Shown here one piece after another: positions 49,901-57,616 of a stretch of 64,000 nucleotides of DNA. A program made the translations under genes and the position numbers. Every line of letters starts with the position of its first letter. Position 1 is the stretch's first letter. The notes below the pieces were generated by a model that was not told where the DNA came from, ran no database searches, and saw only the letters and a list, made by a program, of their open reading frames with translations. Source of the stretch: Ornatilinea apprima (GTDB taxonomy: Bacteria; Chloroflexota; Anaerolineae; Anaerolineales; Anaerolineaceae); assembly GCF_001306115.1 (NCBI RefSeq), contig NZ_LGCL01000004.1:1-64000 (forward strand), in the 5' to 3' direction.

Positions 49901-52900
49901 CGGCGCACCGGTCACCGAGGCGGTGTTGGTAAAGTTACCCGCGTTCACGTCCGCCTGGGTGAGGGTGTAGCTGCCGGTGAAGGTGGTGCTGTCGCTGGCG
50001 AGGGGTGCCAGGCTGGCAATCGGCCCGCCGCTGATGCTCACCCCGCCCACAATGTCGATCAGGGTGATGTTGTTGAGGGTCACTTCGCCCGTATTGGTGA
50101 CGGTGAAGGCGTAGGTGATGGTATCCCCGGCGTCGGCGCGGCCGTTGGCGCCCAGGTTGAGCGTGCCGGTCTTGGCCAGGTCAATTTTGGGCGTCTGAGT
50201 GATCACTTCGGCGGTGCTGCTCACCGGGCTGGTCTGGTCGCTGTCGGCATAGGCTGTGTTGCTGAAGCCGCCCGCGGTGATGTCATCCGCGGTGACGTCG
50301 TGGGATGCCGCACAGGAGAGAATCTGTCCGGTGGTCAGGGTGGCTGGCTGGGCAGGCGTGCAGGCGCCCAGGGTTACGCCCGTACCGGGGTCGGTGATGG
50401 TTACCCCGGTGAGGGTCTGGTCGCCGGTGTTGATGGCGGAAATATCGTAGGTGATGGTTTTGCCGACTGTGTTATATGGGCCGTTGGACGTAACCTGCTT
50501 GTACACTTCCAGGCGGGCGTTGTCTTTAATCTCCACGGTTACCGAGTCCGTCACCGGGTCCGTTTCGCTGCTGTCGCCGGTGGCGGTGTTGGTAAAGGTG
50601 CCCGCATCCACATCGGCCTGGGTGACCACATGGCTGGCCGGGCAGCTCATCGACTGTCCGCTGGTCAGCGTGGCGGGTTGAGGCGGGGTGCAGGCGCCCA
50701 AGACCATGCCGGGGTCGGCCACACCCACATTGTTGAGCGTACCCGAACCAATATTGGTCACGGTGATGGTGTAATTGAGTGTGTCGCCCAACTCATAGGG
50801 ACCAGCAGTGGTGATGACTTTACTGATTCCCAGAATATTCGTTTGATCTGTGGGCACCGTAACGGAGTCGGTTACCGGCCCGATCTGGTCGCTGTCGGCG
50901 GAGGCCGTGTTGGTGTATGATCCTGCCGCGGCTTCGTCCGCGGTTACAATGTGGGTAGCCGGGCAGGTGAGAGATTCACCGGGGGCCAGGCTGGCCGGTT
51001 GGGGCGGGGTGCAGGTTCCCAAAACCACGCCGGGGTCGCTGATTTCCACGCCGGTGAGCGGCACATCGCCGGTGTTGGTAGCCGTCAGGGTATACGCCAG
51101 GGTGTCACCGTCGGTGTAGGGGGCTTCGCTGGAACCCGCCACATCGAAAGTCTTTACCATCTGCATGGTGGGGGCGGCGTTGACGGTCAACGTGTCAGTG
51201 GCCGGTTCTGTATTGGTGGCGCCTTCCGCGGTGGTAACCGTATTCTTGCCAATCGTGTTGTTATAGGTTCCCGCCGCGCTGGCCGTAACCGGAACGGTAA
51301 TGTTGCAGGTGGTATTGGGGCCGGGGGCAATACTGCCCGCGCCCAGGGAAATGGTATTGGTGCCGGGCGCGGCGGTGAGCAGGCCATTACAGGCGTTGGT
51401 GGGCGACGGTGAACTGGCGATGGTGAGGCCGGCGGGCAGCGTATCGACCATGCCCAAATTCGAGAGGGCGATATTGCCGGTGTTCTTAATCTGGATGGTT
51501 AACAGTGATGTCTCGCCCAGAATCATGCTGGTGGGGGCGAAGTATTTGGAAATGCTCACGCCCGGCAGGTTGGTTAAGGAAGCCTGAGCCGGTTGGCTGT
51601 TCTTGGCGCCGTTAAACGAGGTTACGCCCTCAGCGGGGATGGTGTTGGTGCGGTTGCCGTTGACGTTCATCGTCACGCTGAGGGTCAGAGTGCAGCGCTT
51701 GTTGGCCGCCAGGCTGCCCCCGCTGAAGCTAAAGCTGCCCGCGCCTGGCACAGCCGTCAGCGTGCCGCCGCAGGTGCCGGTGGAGACATCCGCCGGGTTA
51801 GCCACGTACATGCCGGTTGGCATGCTGTCGGTAAAGGCGATGCCGGTCAGGGGGGTGTTGTTGGGGTTGATCAACTGCACGCTCATGGTTGAAGACGAGC
51901 CGCCAAACACGGTCAGCGGGTCAAAGCCTTTGACCACCCCCAGGGTAAGGCTGCTGACGGTGAGCTGCGCGGTGGCGTTCGCCACGGGTCTGATCACCGT
52001 GCCCGCGCCCTGGATGGTGCCAGAGACGTTGGTGCGGTAGAGGGTATTGGTCTTGTCGCCAGGCGTGGTGGAAGGGGAGGATACCACATCCACACTGACG
52101 GTACAGATTCCGGCGATGCCGCCCACCTGGGCCGGGACGCTGCCTCCGCTCAGGGAGATAATTTGCGAGCCAGAGTCAGCCGTCACCGTGCCGCCGCAAG
52201 TAGTGGACTTATTGGATGGGTTGGCGACGGTAAAACTGGTGCCGCCCATGGTATTGAGGTTGTCCTGGGTGATGGCGACATTGATCAGGGGGGCGGTATT
52301 GGTGTTGCGCAGGGTAATGGTGAGGGTAGACCGCCCGCCCGGCGCGACCTGGCTGGGATAAAAGGCCTTGCTGATCGTCATGTTGCTGACGGTGAGGTCA
52401 TCGATTAAGTTATTGGGCGGACGCTGGCCCTGGTCATTGCTGATCTGGGTGGCGGCGTTGATGGTGTTGGAATACAGCCCGGAAACGCTGCTGGTTACAT
52501 ACACATCGATGGTACAGTTACCGCCCATAGCAATGCTGCCGCCCGTCAGGGTGATGGTGCCTTCCCCGGTGTTGGCAGTGAGCGTGCCGCCGCAGGAATT
52601 GGACGCCGCGGTGGAGTTGCTGATGGTGATGTTGGTGGGCAGCACATCGGTTACAGTCAAGCCGGTGATGGCCTCGTCGGCCGGGGCGGTGAGGTAGATT
52701 CTCAGGCGCGAGTTACCACCCGCGCTGATAATATCGGGAGAAAAGGTTTTCGAGCTGCCGGTCATCCCCTGACCGGTGGGATAGACCGTTACCGACCGCG
52801 AAGCGCTGCTCAGGTTGGTCAGGCCTTCCACCGTGGTGATGGAGTTGGCATTAATCGTATTGGTATAGCTGGCATTGGCTGGCGCCGTCACCTTGACCGA

Positions 52901-54949
52901 GAAGGTGCATGTGCCCGGCACAGAGACGGTTCCGGAGGGAATCGCCGCTCCGCTGGCATCCAGGCCGGAAAGGGTCAGCGTGGAAGGGCTGCCCACCACG
53001 GCAACCGCCTGTCCGTTGGCGCAGGTGGTGGCCACCGTGGCCGGGTCGGGCACCAGGCCAGAGGGCAGGTTATCAACTAACTGGGTTACATGCAGCGGCG
53101 AACTGGTGCTGTTTTGGAGCGTGACAATCAGCGTAGACTGCCCGCCCTGCTCGAAAGAAGTTGGCGAGAAGGTTTTAACCACCCCAATGCTTAAGGGCTG
53201 CACGTTCAAGGTCGCGCTGGCCGGCAGCACGTTGGTAAAGCCGGGCACATCTGAACTTAAAGACCCGGCGGGAATCTCGTTGAGATGGGAACTGGTTAAG
53301 ATCGTGTCGGGGGTGGTGATCTGAGCGGTAATGGTGCAGGTTCCGGGAGAAGACACCGTGCCGGAAGGCACCGTTGCGCCGGTCAGGCGCACGGTATCAT
53401 CCGTGCGGCTGGTGGTGGCGATGGATACCGATCCACCCACGCAGGTGGTGGTGGGCGTTCCGGTAACGTACAAAGCCGCGCCGGGCATCACATCATCCAG
53501 CGCCACGCCCGTGTATGGCGTTCCGGTGGGGTTACGCAGCGTGATGGTGAGAGTGCTGATTTCCCCCGCCAGTATGGTGGTGGGCGAAAACGACTTTACC
53601 AGGCCAACAGCCTGAACATTCAGGTTGGCCTGGGCCGGTGTGGCGTTGGTGACCCCCTGGCGGGTTTGCACCGCGCTGGCCGGAATGGTGTTGGTATATT
53701 CGCCCTGCGTGAACGAGGTTACATTGACGGCGATTGAACAGGTGGTATTGGGGCTGATTTGCGCGTTAGCGATGGACAGGTTGTCCGTTCCGGCAACCGC
53801 GGTCAGCACGGCGGATCCTCCGCAGTTGCTGAGCGAAGGGCTGACTGTGCTGGCCAGCACCACGTTGTGCGGTTCGGGGTCGTTCAACACATCAGCAAGG
53901 GATACTTCGGTGAGATTGTGCGAGGAATCGTTGTTGCGAATGGTGATCGTCAGACGGCTGGTCTGCCCCACCCAGATAGTGTTGGGCGCGAACGCCTTGG
54001 TTACCGAAGGGGCTTGAATGGTATCCACATTGATGGTGGCGCTGGCCGGGTCGGTGTTGCTGACCGTGCCCAGGTTGCCGGTGGCAGACAGGTTGCCCCC
54101 CGCGATGGTGTTGATTAAGTTACCGGGCGTGATGGAAGAAACATCCACTTCCACGGTGCACACGCCGTTGATTTCACCCACTTTGGCCGGCACGGTGGCG
54201 TTGGCCAGAGTGAGCGTGCTGCTGCCGGCCACCGCGGTCACTTCCGGGGCGGTTCCGCAGTTGGATGTGCTGACGTTCGGAGGGTTGGCAATGTATAAAC
54301 CGGGCTGCACGCCCTCCAGGTTGTCCGTCCAGGAGGCGGTGGTCAGGTCAAATGAATTCGCGTTGTAGATGGAAACGCTGAGGCGGGAAATATCCCCGGG
54401 CGAGATGGAGATGGGGTTGAACTGCTTGTTGATCTCGGCGTTGTAGTCAAATGTGGCCACCGAGAGTTCGTCACTCGCGGCAGCTTCGTTGGATACATTA
54501 CTCCCGTCGATATAACCGGTCACATCTTCGGCGGCCACGGTGACTGTTTTATTGCCGGATGTAGACGGCTGCACGCTGACCGTGACCGCGCAGCTGCCGC
54601 CGGACGCTACAACCCCGCTGCTCAGGCTGATGCTGGACTCGCCGGGATTGGCCGTGATGCTTGCTCCACCACAGCCGGTTTGCGCCAGGTTGACCGGATC
54701 GGCCAAAGATAACCCGGCGGGGAAGGTGTTGCTGAAAGCCAGGCCGGTCAGGTCGTGGGTCGCGTTCGCATTGGTGACGGTAAACGTCAAACGCGAGACA
54801 CTCTTCAGCGCGATCGTGCTGGGCGAAAATTCCACCGCGACGGATACATCTGCGGATGGCGTTTGCGCCAAAACCGGCGCAGCCGCGAACGGGCTGAACA
54901 ATCCAATGAGCAGGCAAGCTGTGAGCAGGCAGTGAAACGATCGGTGCAT
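46901..54949 (-). CDS. Giant Ig-like-repeat surface protein ending in LPLTG plus sortase domain
   Basis: A 2682-residue secreted protein. A signal peptide of ~30 residues ends AAAPVLAQ. About 18 Ig-like modules follow: nine of the K-x-F-x-P type (residues ~35-1260), three KxxTxxGPY/DTLxYTxTxTNTG modules (~1260-1580), five near-identical KTGTLN modules (~1580-2170) and one more. After a linker, LPLTG lies at 2514-2518. The C-terminus is a sortase: IPALNVKVPILGVP, His2593 in GITAHVYDAFG, Cys2657 in TLITCQGYD, and probably Arg2670 in YHWRSAVRAV. The start is the ATG with GGAGGAG upstream; a TTG 4 codons earlier is open. Likely an adhesin or sheath protein that may be processed by its own sortase domain (inference). 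Confidence 0.9.
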   Translation of the reverse strand: MHRSFHCLLTACLLIGLFSPFAAAPVLAQTPSADVSVAVEFSPSTIALKSVSRLTFTVTNANATHDLTGLAFSNTFPAGLSLADPVNLAQTGCGGASITANPGESSISLSSGVVASGGSCAVTVSVQPSTSGNKTVTVAAEDVTGYIDGSNVSNEAAASDELSVATFDYNAEINKQFNPISISPGDISRLSVSIYNANSFDLTTASWTDNLEGVQPGLYIANPPNVSTSNCGTAPEVTAVAGSSTLTLANATVPAKVGEINGVCTVEVDVSSITPGNLINTIAGGNLSATGNLGTVSNTDPASATINVDTIQAPSVTKAFAPNTIWVGQTSRLTITIRNNDSSHNLTEVSLADVLNDPEPHNVVLASTVSPSLSNCGGSAVLTAVAGTDNLSIANAQISPNTTCSIAVNVTSFTQGEYTNTIPASAVQTRQGVTNATPAQANLNVQAVGLVKSFSPTTILAGEISTLTITLRNPTGTPYTGVALDDVMPGAALYVTGTPTTTCVGGSVSIATTSRTDDTVRLTGATVPSGTVSSPGTCTITAQITTPDTILTSSHLNEIPAGSLSSDVPGFTNVLPASATLNVQPLSIGVVKTFSPTSFEQGGQSTLIVTLQNSTSSPLHVTQLVDNLPSGLVPDPATVATTCANGQAVAVVGSPSTLTLSGLDASGAAIPSGTVSVPGTCTFSVKVTAPANASYTNTINANSITTVEGLTNLSSASRSVTVYPTGQGMTGSSKTFSPDIISAGGNSRLRIYLTAPADEAITGLTVTDVLPTNITISNSTAASNSCGGTLTANTGEGTITLTGGSIAMGGNCTIDVYVTSSVSGLYSNTINAATQISNDQGQRPPNNLIDDLTVSNMTISKAFYPSQVAPGGRSTLTITLRNTNTAPLINVAITQDNLNTMGGTSFTVANPSNKSTTCGGTVTADSGSQIISLSGGSVPAQVGGIAGICTVSVDVVSSPSTTPGDKTNTLYRTNVSGTIQGAGTVIRPVANATAQLTVSSLTLGVVKGFDPLTVFGGSSSTMSVQLINPNNTPLTGIAFTDSMPTGMYVANPADVSTGTCGGTLTAVPGAGSFSFSGGSLAANKRCTLTLSVTMNVNGNRTNTIPAEGVTSFNGAKNSQPAQASLTNLPGVSISKYFAPTSMILGETSLLTIQIKNTGNIALSNLGMVDTLPAGLTIASSPSPTNACNGLLTAAPGTNTISLGAGSIAPGPNTTCNITVPVTASAAGTYNNTIGKNTVTTAEGATNTEPATDTLTVNAAPTMQMVKTFDVAGSSEAPYTDGDTLAYTLTATNTGDVPLTGVEISDPGVVLGTCTPPQPASLAPGESLTCPATHIVTADEAAAGSYTNTASADSDQIGPVTDSVTVPTDQTNILGISKVITTAGPYELGDTLNYTITVTNIGSGTLNNVGVADPGMVLGACTPPQPATLTSGQSMSCPASHVVTQADVDAGTFTNTATGDSSETDPVTDSVTVEIKDNARLEVYKQVTSNGPYNTVGKTITYDISAINTGDQTLTGVTITDPGTGVTLGACTPAQPATLTTGQILSCAASHDVTADDITAGGFSNTAYADSDQTSPVSSTAEVITQTPKIDLAKTGTLNLGANGRADAGDTITYAFTVTNTGEVTLNNITLIDIVGGVSISGGPIASLAPLASDSTTFTGSYTLTQADVNAGNFTNTASVTGAPPVGNIVSDTDNDTQTLTPAASIDLQKTGTLNLNASAPNGIANPGDTISYAFTVTNTGNVTLTNITLADTVGGISISGGPIASLAPGASNSSTFTGSYTLNQTNVDAGTFTNTATVTGTPPSGPNVTDADDDTQTIIPVPSIELVKTGTLNLGANSRADAGDTITYAFTVTNTGNVTLSGVTLSDPKITESGGPITLAPGASNSTAFTGTYTLTQADVNAGTFTNTATVTGTTPGGPTVNDSDGDTQTLDPAPSVALQKTGTLNDGPDGEPDEGEIITYVFAVTNTGNVTLTNLTVTETVGGITLTGSPIASLEPGASNNTNYTGSYTLTQEVIDSGTFTNTAQVSGTPPSGSPVTDSDDDTQLLTDVPAITLEKTGTLNMDVVAPDDRADVGDTIRYAFTVSNTGNVTLTDITLADTVGGITLAGGPITSLDPDDSDSDTFTGVYTLTQADIDAGTFTNTAEVTATPPEGDDVTGSDDDTQTLAETARIGVAKRVTGSPAEITPGVWDVTFEILVRNYGNVTLSSIQVTDDLSAVFPPESPFAVQSLTSDDFTVNSAYDGRTDANLLDGTDSLAFGEQGSITLVVRVTPADGGPFNNTAAASAISPSESPVSDTSHNGANPDPDYDGDPTDNNDPTPVDFGADLFDPPYGIKTYDSFGMPLLQWTMVWINNSNIVNVGARVSDPIPSGAVYEASGLPSGTGIPDGAPAGSTDVGVVCNPLGIIDPKEISPTISLSATFTTWCYYEGPTLTYPRGRIVWEGALGPDLGITDPALAENELTITFNLRVLEGEHEINNRATIDVDRNGNGLIEGETEVEAASATETWSNWPEALPLTGFAPGKITDLSGRPWVEYDQSQDLLLEIPALNVKVPILGVPIVHGEWNLDWLGGNAGYLENTAFPTHAGNTGITAHVYDAFGKPGPFLNLTSLKWGDEIIIHYGGLRYVYEVREVQRFLSADNFSVLQSEDFPWVTLITCQGYDEKTDTYHWRSAVRAVQTRIEE
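47396..47410 (-). other. LPLTG motif just before the sortase domain
   Basis: Encodes Leu-Pro-Leu-Thr-Gly followed by FAPGK. It fits the LPxTG sorting pattern, but no hydrophobic segment and charged tail follow. Instead it leads directly into the sortase fold of the same chain. Confidence 0.7.
48440..50200 (-). repeat. Five tandem ~350-base coding repeats (KTGTLN modules)
   Basis: Each unit encodes ~115 residues starting [I/V]-x-L-x-KTGTLN and holding GDTI-YAFTVTNTGNVTL, GPI-SL-PGASNSTTFTGSYTLTQADVNAGTFTNTA and DTQTL. Starts on the minus strand are near 50190, 49840, 49480, 49135 and 48795. The DNA is similar enough for slipped-strand or recombination changes in copy number. Confidence 0.85.
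51100..54830 (-). repeat. Nine diverged ~400-base coding repeats (K-x-F-x-P modules)
   Basis: Nine modules of ~120-140 residues, each with an F-x-P opening (for example KAFAPNTI, KSFSPTTI, KTFSPTSF, KAFYPSQV, KYFAPTSM), then S-x-LTITLRN, a CGG...L..G pair and C-x-I-x-V-x-V. A Cys pair per module could form a disulfide outside the cell. Confidence 0.8.
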
Positions 54950-55162
54950 CGGCTCCTCCAACGATAAGAAAAATTTACGAATTGAGGGAAAAAACTATCC
55001 GGGCAAAAAAGCCAGCCAGCAGAGTGCAAGTTAACGTCCAGCCCCGGCGCACTTCACCTTTTTGCACTCTCTCCATTGTATGGAAGAATGAAAAAGAAAT
55101 GCGTTAATTTGACATAAATTGTCCAAAAGTAATGAAATTATTACCAACCGCAATCACGCCCT
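54950..55162 (-). promoter_or_regulatory. Leader region of the giant surface-protein gene
   Basis: 213 bases. An 8-bp inverted pair GAGTGCAA (55022-55029) / TTGCACTC (55062-55069) would enclose about 32 bases in the leader. TACAAT on the minus strand near 55076-55081 is a possible -10. A long AT-rich part toward 55140 completes the region. No known riboswitch is recognised. Confidence 0.4.
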
Positions 55163-57499
55163 TTAGAGCGCGTTGGTATTGAGGTACGCCAGCGCCTGGT
55201 TTTTCTCGTCGCTCATCACAATCGTCAGGTGAGCGCCGGGCGCGAAATCGGCCACGCGGATCAGGCGCAGCGCGCCGCATAATTTTTCATCCACGTCAAC
55301 AAACTCGTCCACGCAGTTGGGCGCCTCGTAGAAAAAGGCGCGGTTGAACTGCGCTTTTTCATCGTCCAGCAGCACGGCCAGCGGGTAAATTTGCGCTTCC
55401 AGTAAATCCTGGAAGAAGTGCGTGCCCAGTGAAGGCTCCGGTTCGGGGCCCACATCTTTTCCGGCCAGTTCCACCAGGGCGCGCGTGTTGTAGATGTCGC
55501 CGTAACCAATCGGCACGCCCAAATCGGAGTTGGAACTGCCCCAGCGCCCCGGCCCCACGCTGATGTAGCGCTTGCCTTCCAGGGCGCGGTTCACCCGCCC
55601 AATGGCGTGGCTTAACTCGTGGCGCGCGTTGAGGGTGGGCAGGGCAAAATAGCCCTGCGGGGGCACAAACAGCACATAGTCCACCCCATCCACAAAGCCT
55701 TCGGGCACCATAAAGTGGGTGCGGAAGATCACCTGCTCGGGGTTAACCTGCTCGGGGAAAGGCCGCTGGGCGGTGCCGATCAGGTGGCTTTGCGGGCGGC
55801 ACTGCAGCACGGTAATGCACAGGTCGGGTTGGGCCGACTCGCTGTTGTCGCTCACCCCCAGGGTGAACTCCAAATCCACCGGGGCGCGGTACTGGGTCTC
55901 CAACGTGCGTAGAATGGTGCGCATGTGGCGCGCGAAGGATGTGCGCTTGAGCAGTTCGTCAAAGGTCAGCACCAGGCGTTTGGGGTCGCTCATTAATGCC
56001 GAGCGCAAGGGCAAAAAGTAACCGTCTTCTTCCACCTGAGCCAGGTAGCGCACCGGCGGGTAGCGCGTGGTGAGCACGTCGTGAATGGGCAGGGTGTGAA
56101 AGCGGTTTTCCTGCAGGTCAATCAGATCAACGTAGCGCTGCGAATACTGGCTGATAGCCTTAACATTGGTGGAAGGCCGCAGCGTGGGGTGGCTGAGCGC
56201 CACCAGGCGCGGGTAATCGTTACCCACGCGGTCCACGGCGCGCGTGCCCATGCCCCACACCATGCGCACAAAACCGTCTTCGCGGTTGATCTGCGGCGAC
56301 CAGCGGTACAGGTTGCGGCTGAAGGCCACCCCGGCGGCGTGCGGCAGGTAGTAGCGTCCAAACTGCTCGCCCTGCACCACCTGAATCAGCACGGCCATAC
56401 GCTCGTCGTAGTCGGCCAGGCCTTTGCTGGCGCGGTAGACCAGCGCGTTGGGGTTGAGCGTGGAGCCAAAAATGCGCCCGATGGCGCGCGTGAGCGCGCG
56501 CAGGTTCTCTTGCTGGGTAGCCTGGTTGGGCAGGAACACGCTTTCATACTTGCCCGCGAAGGCCGTGCCAAAGTTATCTTCCAGCAGGCTGGAAGAGCGC
56601 ACAATCAGCGGGCTTTTTCCCACCGAGGCCAGCAGGCCCTGCAGGCGTTCCAGCACGTCTGGCGGAAACTCACCCGACTCAAAATCTTCGATGATGTGCG
56701 GGTAATCCACGCGCATCTCTTCTTCAGTTTTGTACTTCTGGTCGTTCCAGTGGAAGAGATTGTTGATGTTCATGAAGGAATACATCACGTCGGAACCCAC
56801 ATAATACGATTCCGCCGCGTTCAAACAGTCCAACAACTCTTCATCCGCCAGCTCGCGCAGAATGCGAATGGCCAGCAGCATGCCGGCCGCCTTGCCGCCG
56901 ATCTTTCCACCGCCGATCTTGCGCTTGTAGATCTCGGCCAAGTCTTCAATGGTGAACCACTCTTTGGCAATGTTGATATAACGCAGTTGGTCGCTGATCA
57001 GTGAGCGGATCAGCACCACCTTGCATTCCAGCAAGCGCGCCTCCATTTTGGAGCGTTCTTCATAGGGCAGGCGCTCAATCGTCATGGCCTGCTCAAAGAC
57101 CTTTTCAATGGGAGACAGCTCGGGGTTTATGGACAGCAGGCTATCTTTTTCGGCCACACCGCGCTCTAGCAGCACCTGGTTGACAATGTCGCTGAACTCT
57201 TCAAAGGTCAGTCGCTGGCTGAAGAGCAAATCGGTGAGGTAATCGCGCACTTTGGCCAGGCGCTGATCCCACACCGGCGCGGGTTCCTCATACAGCGGGT
57301 CGAGCAGGCCCTCGCGTTTTTGCGAGCGGATGGCCATTTTGCGCGCGCGCGCCTCGAAGGTAACCCGGTCAATAATACCGCGCTCAATTAACCGCTTGCG
57401 CATGCGCGAGCGGATGCGGCTGCTCAGGATGGGGTACTGCGACAGGCCCAGGTGAATGCTGAGCAAAAAATCGGATGAGGATGTGGGGGGCAGGGTCAC
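55163..57499 (-). CDS. Lone PEP/pyruvate-binding-domain protein
   Basis: A 778-residue protein. From about residue 190 to 600 it matches the N-terminal PEP/pyruvate-binding (ATP-grasp) domain of PEP synthase and PPDK: GGGKIGGKAAGMLLA, PLIVRSSSLLEDNFGTAFAGKYES, RMAVLIQVVQG, PHAAGVAFSRN and DLEFTLGV. The phosphohistidine swivel and C-terminal TIM barrel of real PEP synthases are missing, so it cannot run the full reaction alone. The N-terminal ~180 residues and the C-terminal ~150 are helical and unassigned. Start GTG (57497-57499), with GGAGG 4-5 bases upstream. It is downstream of dnaN, across a terminator. The role is unknown. Confidence 0.8.
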   Translation of the reverse strand: MTLPPTSSSDFLLSIHLGLSQYPILSSRIRSRMRKRLIERGIIDRVTFEARARKMAIRSQKREGLLDPLYEEPAPVWDQRLAKVRDYLTDLLFSQRLTFEEFSDIVNQVLLERGVAEKDSLLSINPELSPIEKVFEQAMTIERLPYEERSKMEARLLECKVVLIRSLISDQLRYINIAKEWFTIEDLAEIYKRKIGGGKIGGKAAGMLLAIRILRELADEELLDCLNAAESYYVGSDVMYSFMNINNLFHWNDQKYKTEEEMRVDYPHIIEDFESGEFPPDVLERLQGLLASVGKSPLIVRSSSLLEDNFGTAFAGKYESVFLPNQATQQENLRALTRAIGRIFGSTLNPNALVYRASKGLADYDERMAVLIQVVQGEQFGRYYLPHAAGVAFSRNLYRWSPQINREDGFVRMVWGMGTRAVDRVGNDYPRLVALSHPTLRPSTNVKAISQYSQRYVDLIDLQENRFHTLPIHDVLTTRYPPVRYLAQVEEDGYFLPLRSALMSDPKRLVLTFDELLKRTSFARHMRTILRTLETQYRAPVDLEFTLGVSDNSESAQPDLCITVLQCRPQSHLIGTAQRPFPEQVNPEQVIFRTHFMVPEGFVDGVDYVLFVPPQGYFALPTLNARHELSHAIGRVNRALEGKRYISVGPGRWGSSNSDLGVPIGYGDIYNTRALVELAGKDVGPEPEPSLGTHFFQDLLEAQIYPLAVLLDDEKAQFNRAFFYEAPNCVDEFVDVDEKLCGALRLIRVADFAPGAHLTIVMSDEKNQALAYLNTNAL

Positions 57500-57510
57500 A
57501 GCGCCTCCGG

Positions 57511-57545
57511 TGTTAAAAAGCTCCCTGTCCTTGGGAAGGGAGCTT
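57511..57545 (-). terminator. Terminator of dnaN
   Basis: On the minus strand an 8-bp stem (AAGCTCCC / GGGAGCTT) is followed by TTTT, about 70 bases after the dnaN stop. Confidence 0.75.
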
Positions 57546-57616
57546 CAATCAAATCTTCTAACCATTTTTCCAATTGGACACCAGTAATTCCACCGTTTTT
57601 CGCCCTCGCGTGCGGG

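Noticed and set aside
48266-50920. 884-residue open frame on the plus strand
   Set aside because: It is antisense to the repeat part of the giant surface-protein gene and repeats with the same period. Its composition (R, G, V, A, H-rich, low in hydrophobic core pattern) is that of a shadow frame, and no ribosome site or family match is seen.
56081-57004. 307-residue plus-strand frame
   Set aside because: Antisense to the PEP/pyruvate-binding-domain gene, with shadow composition.
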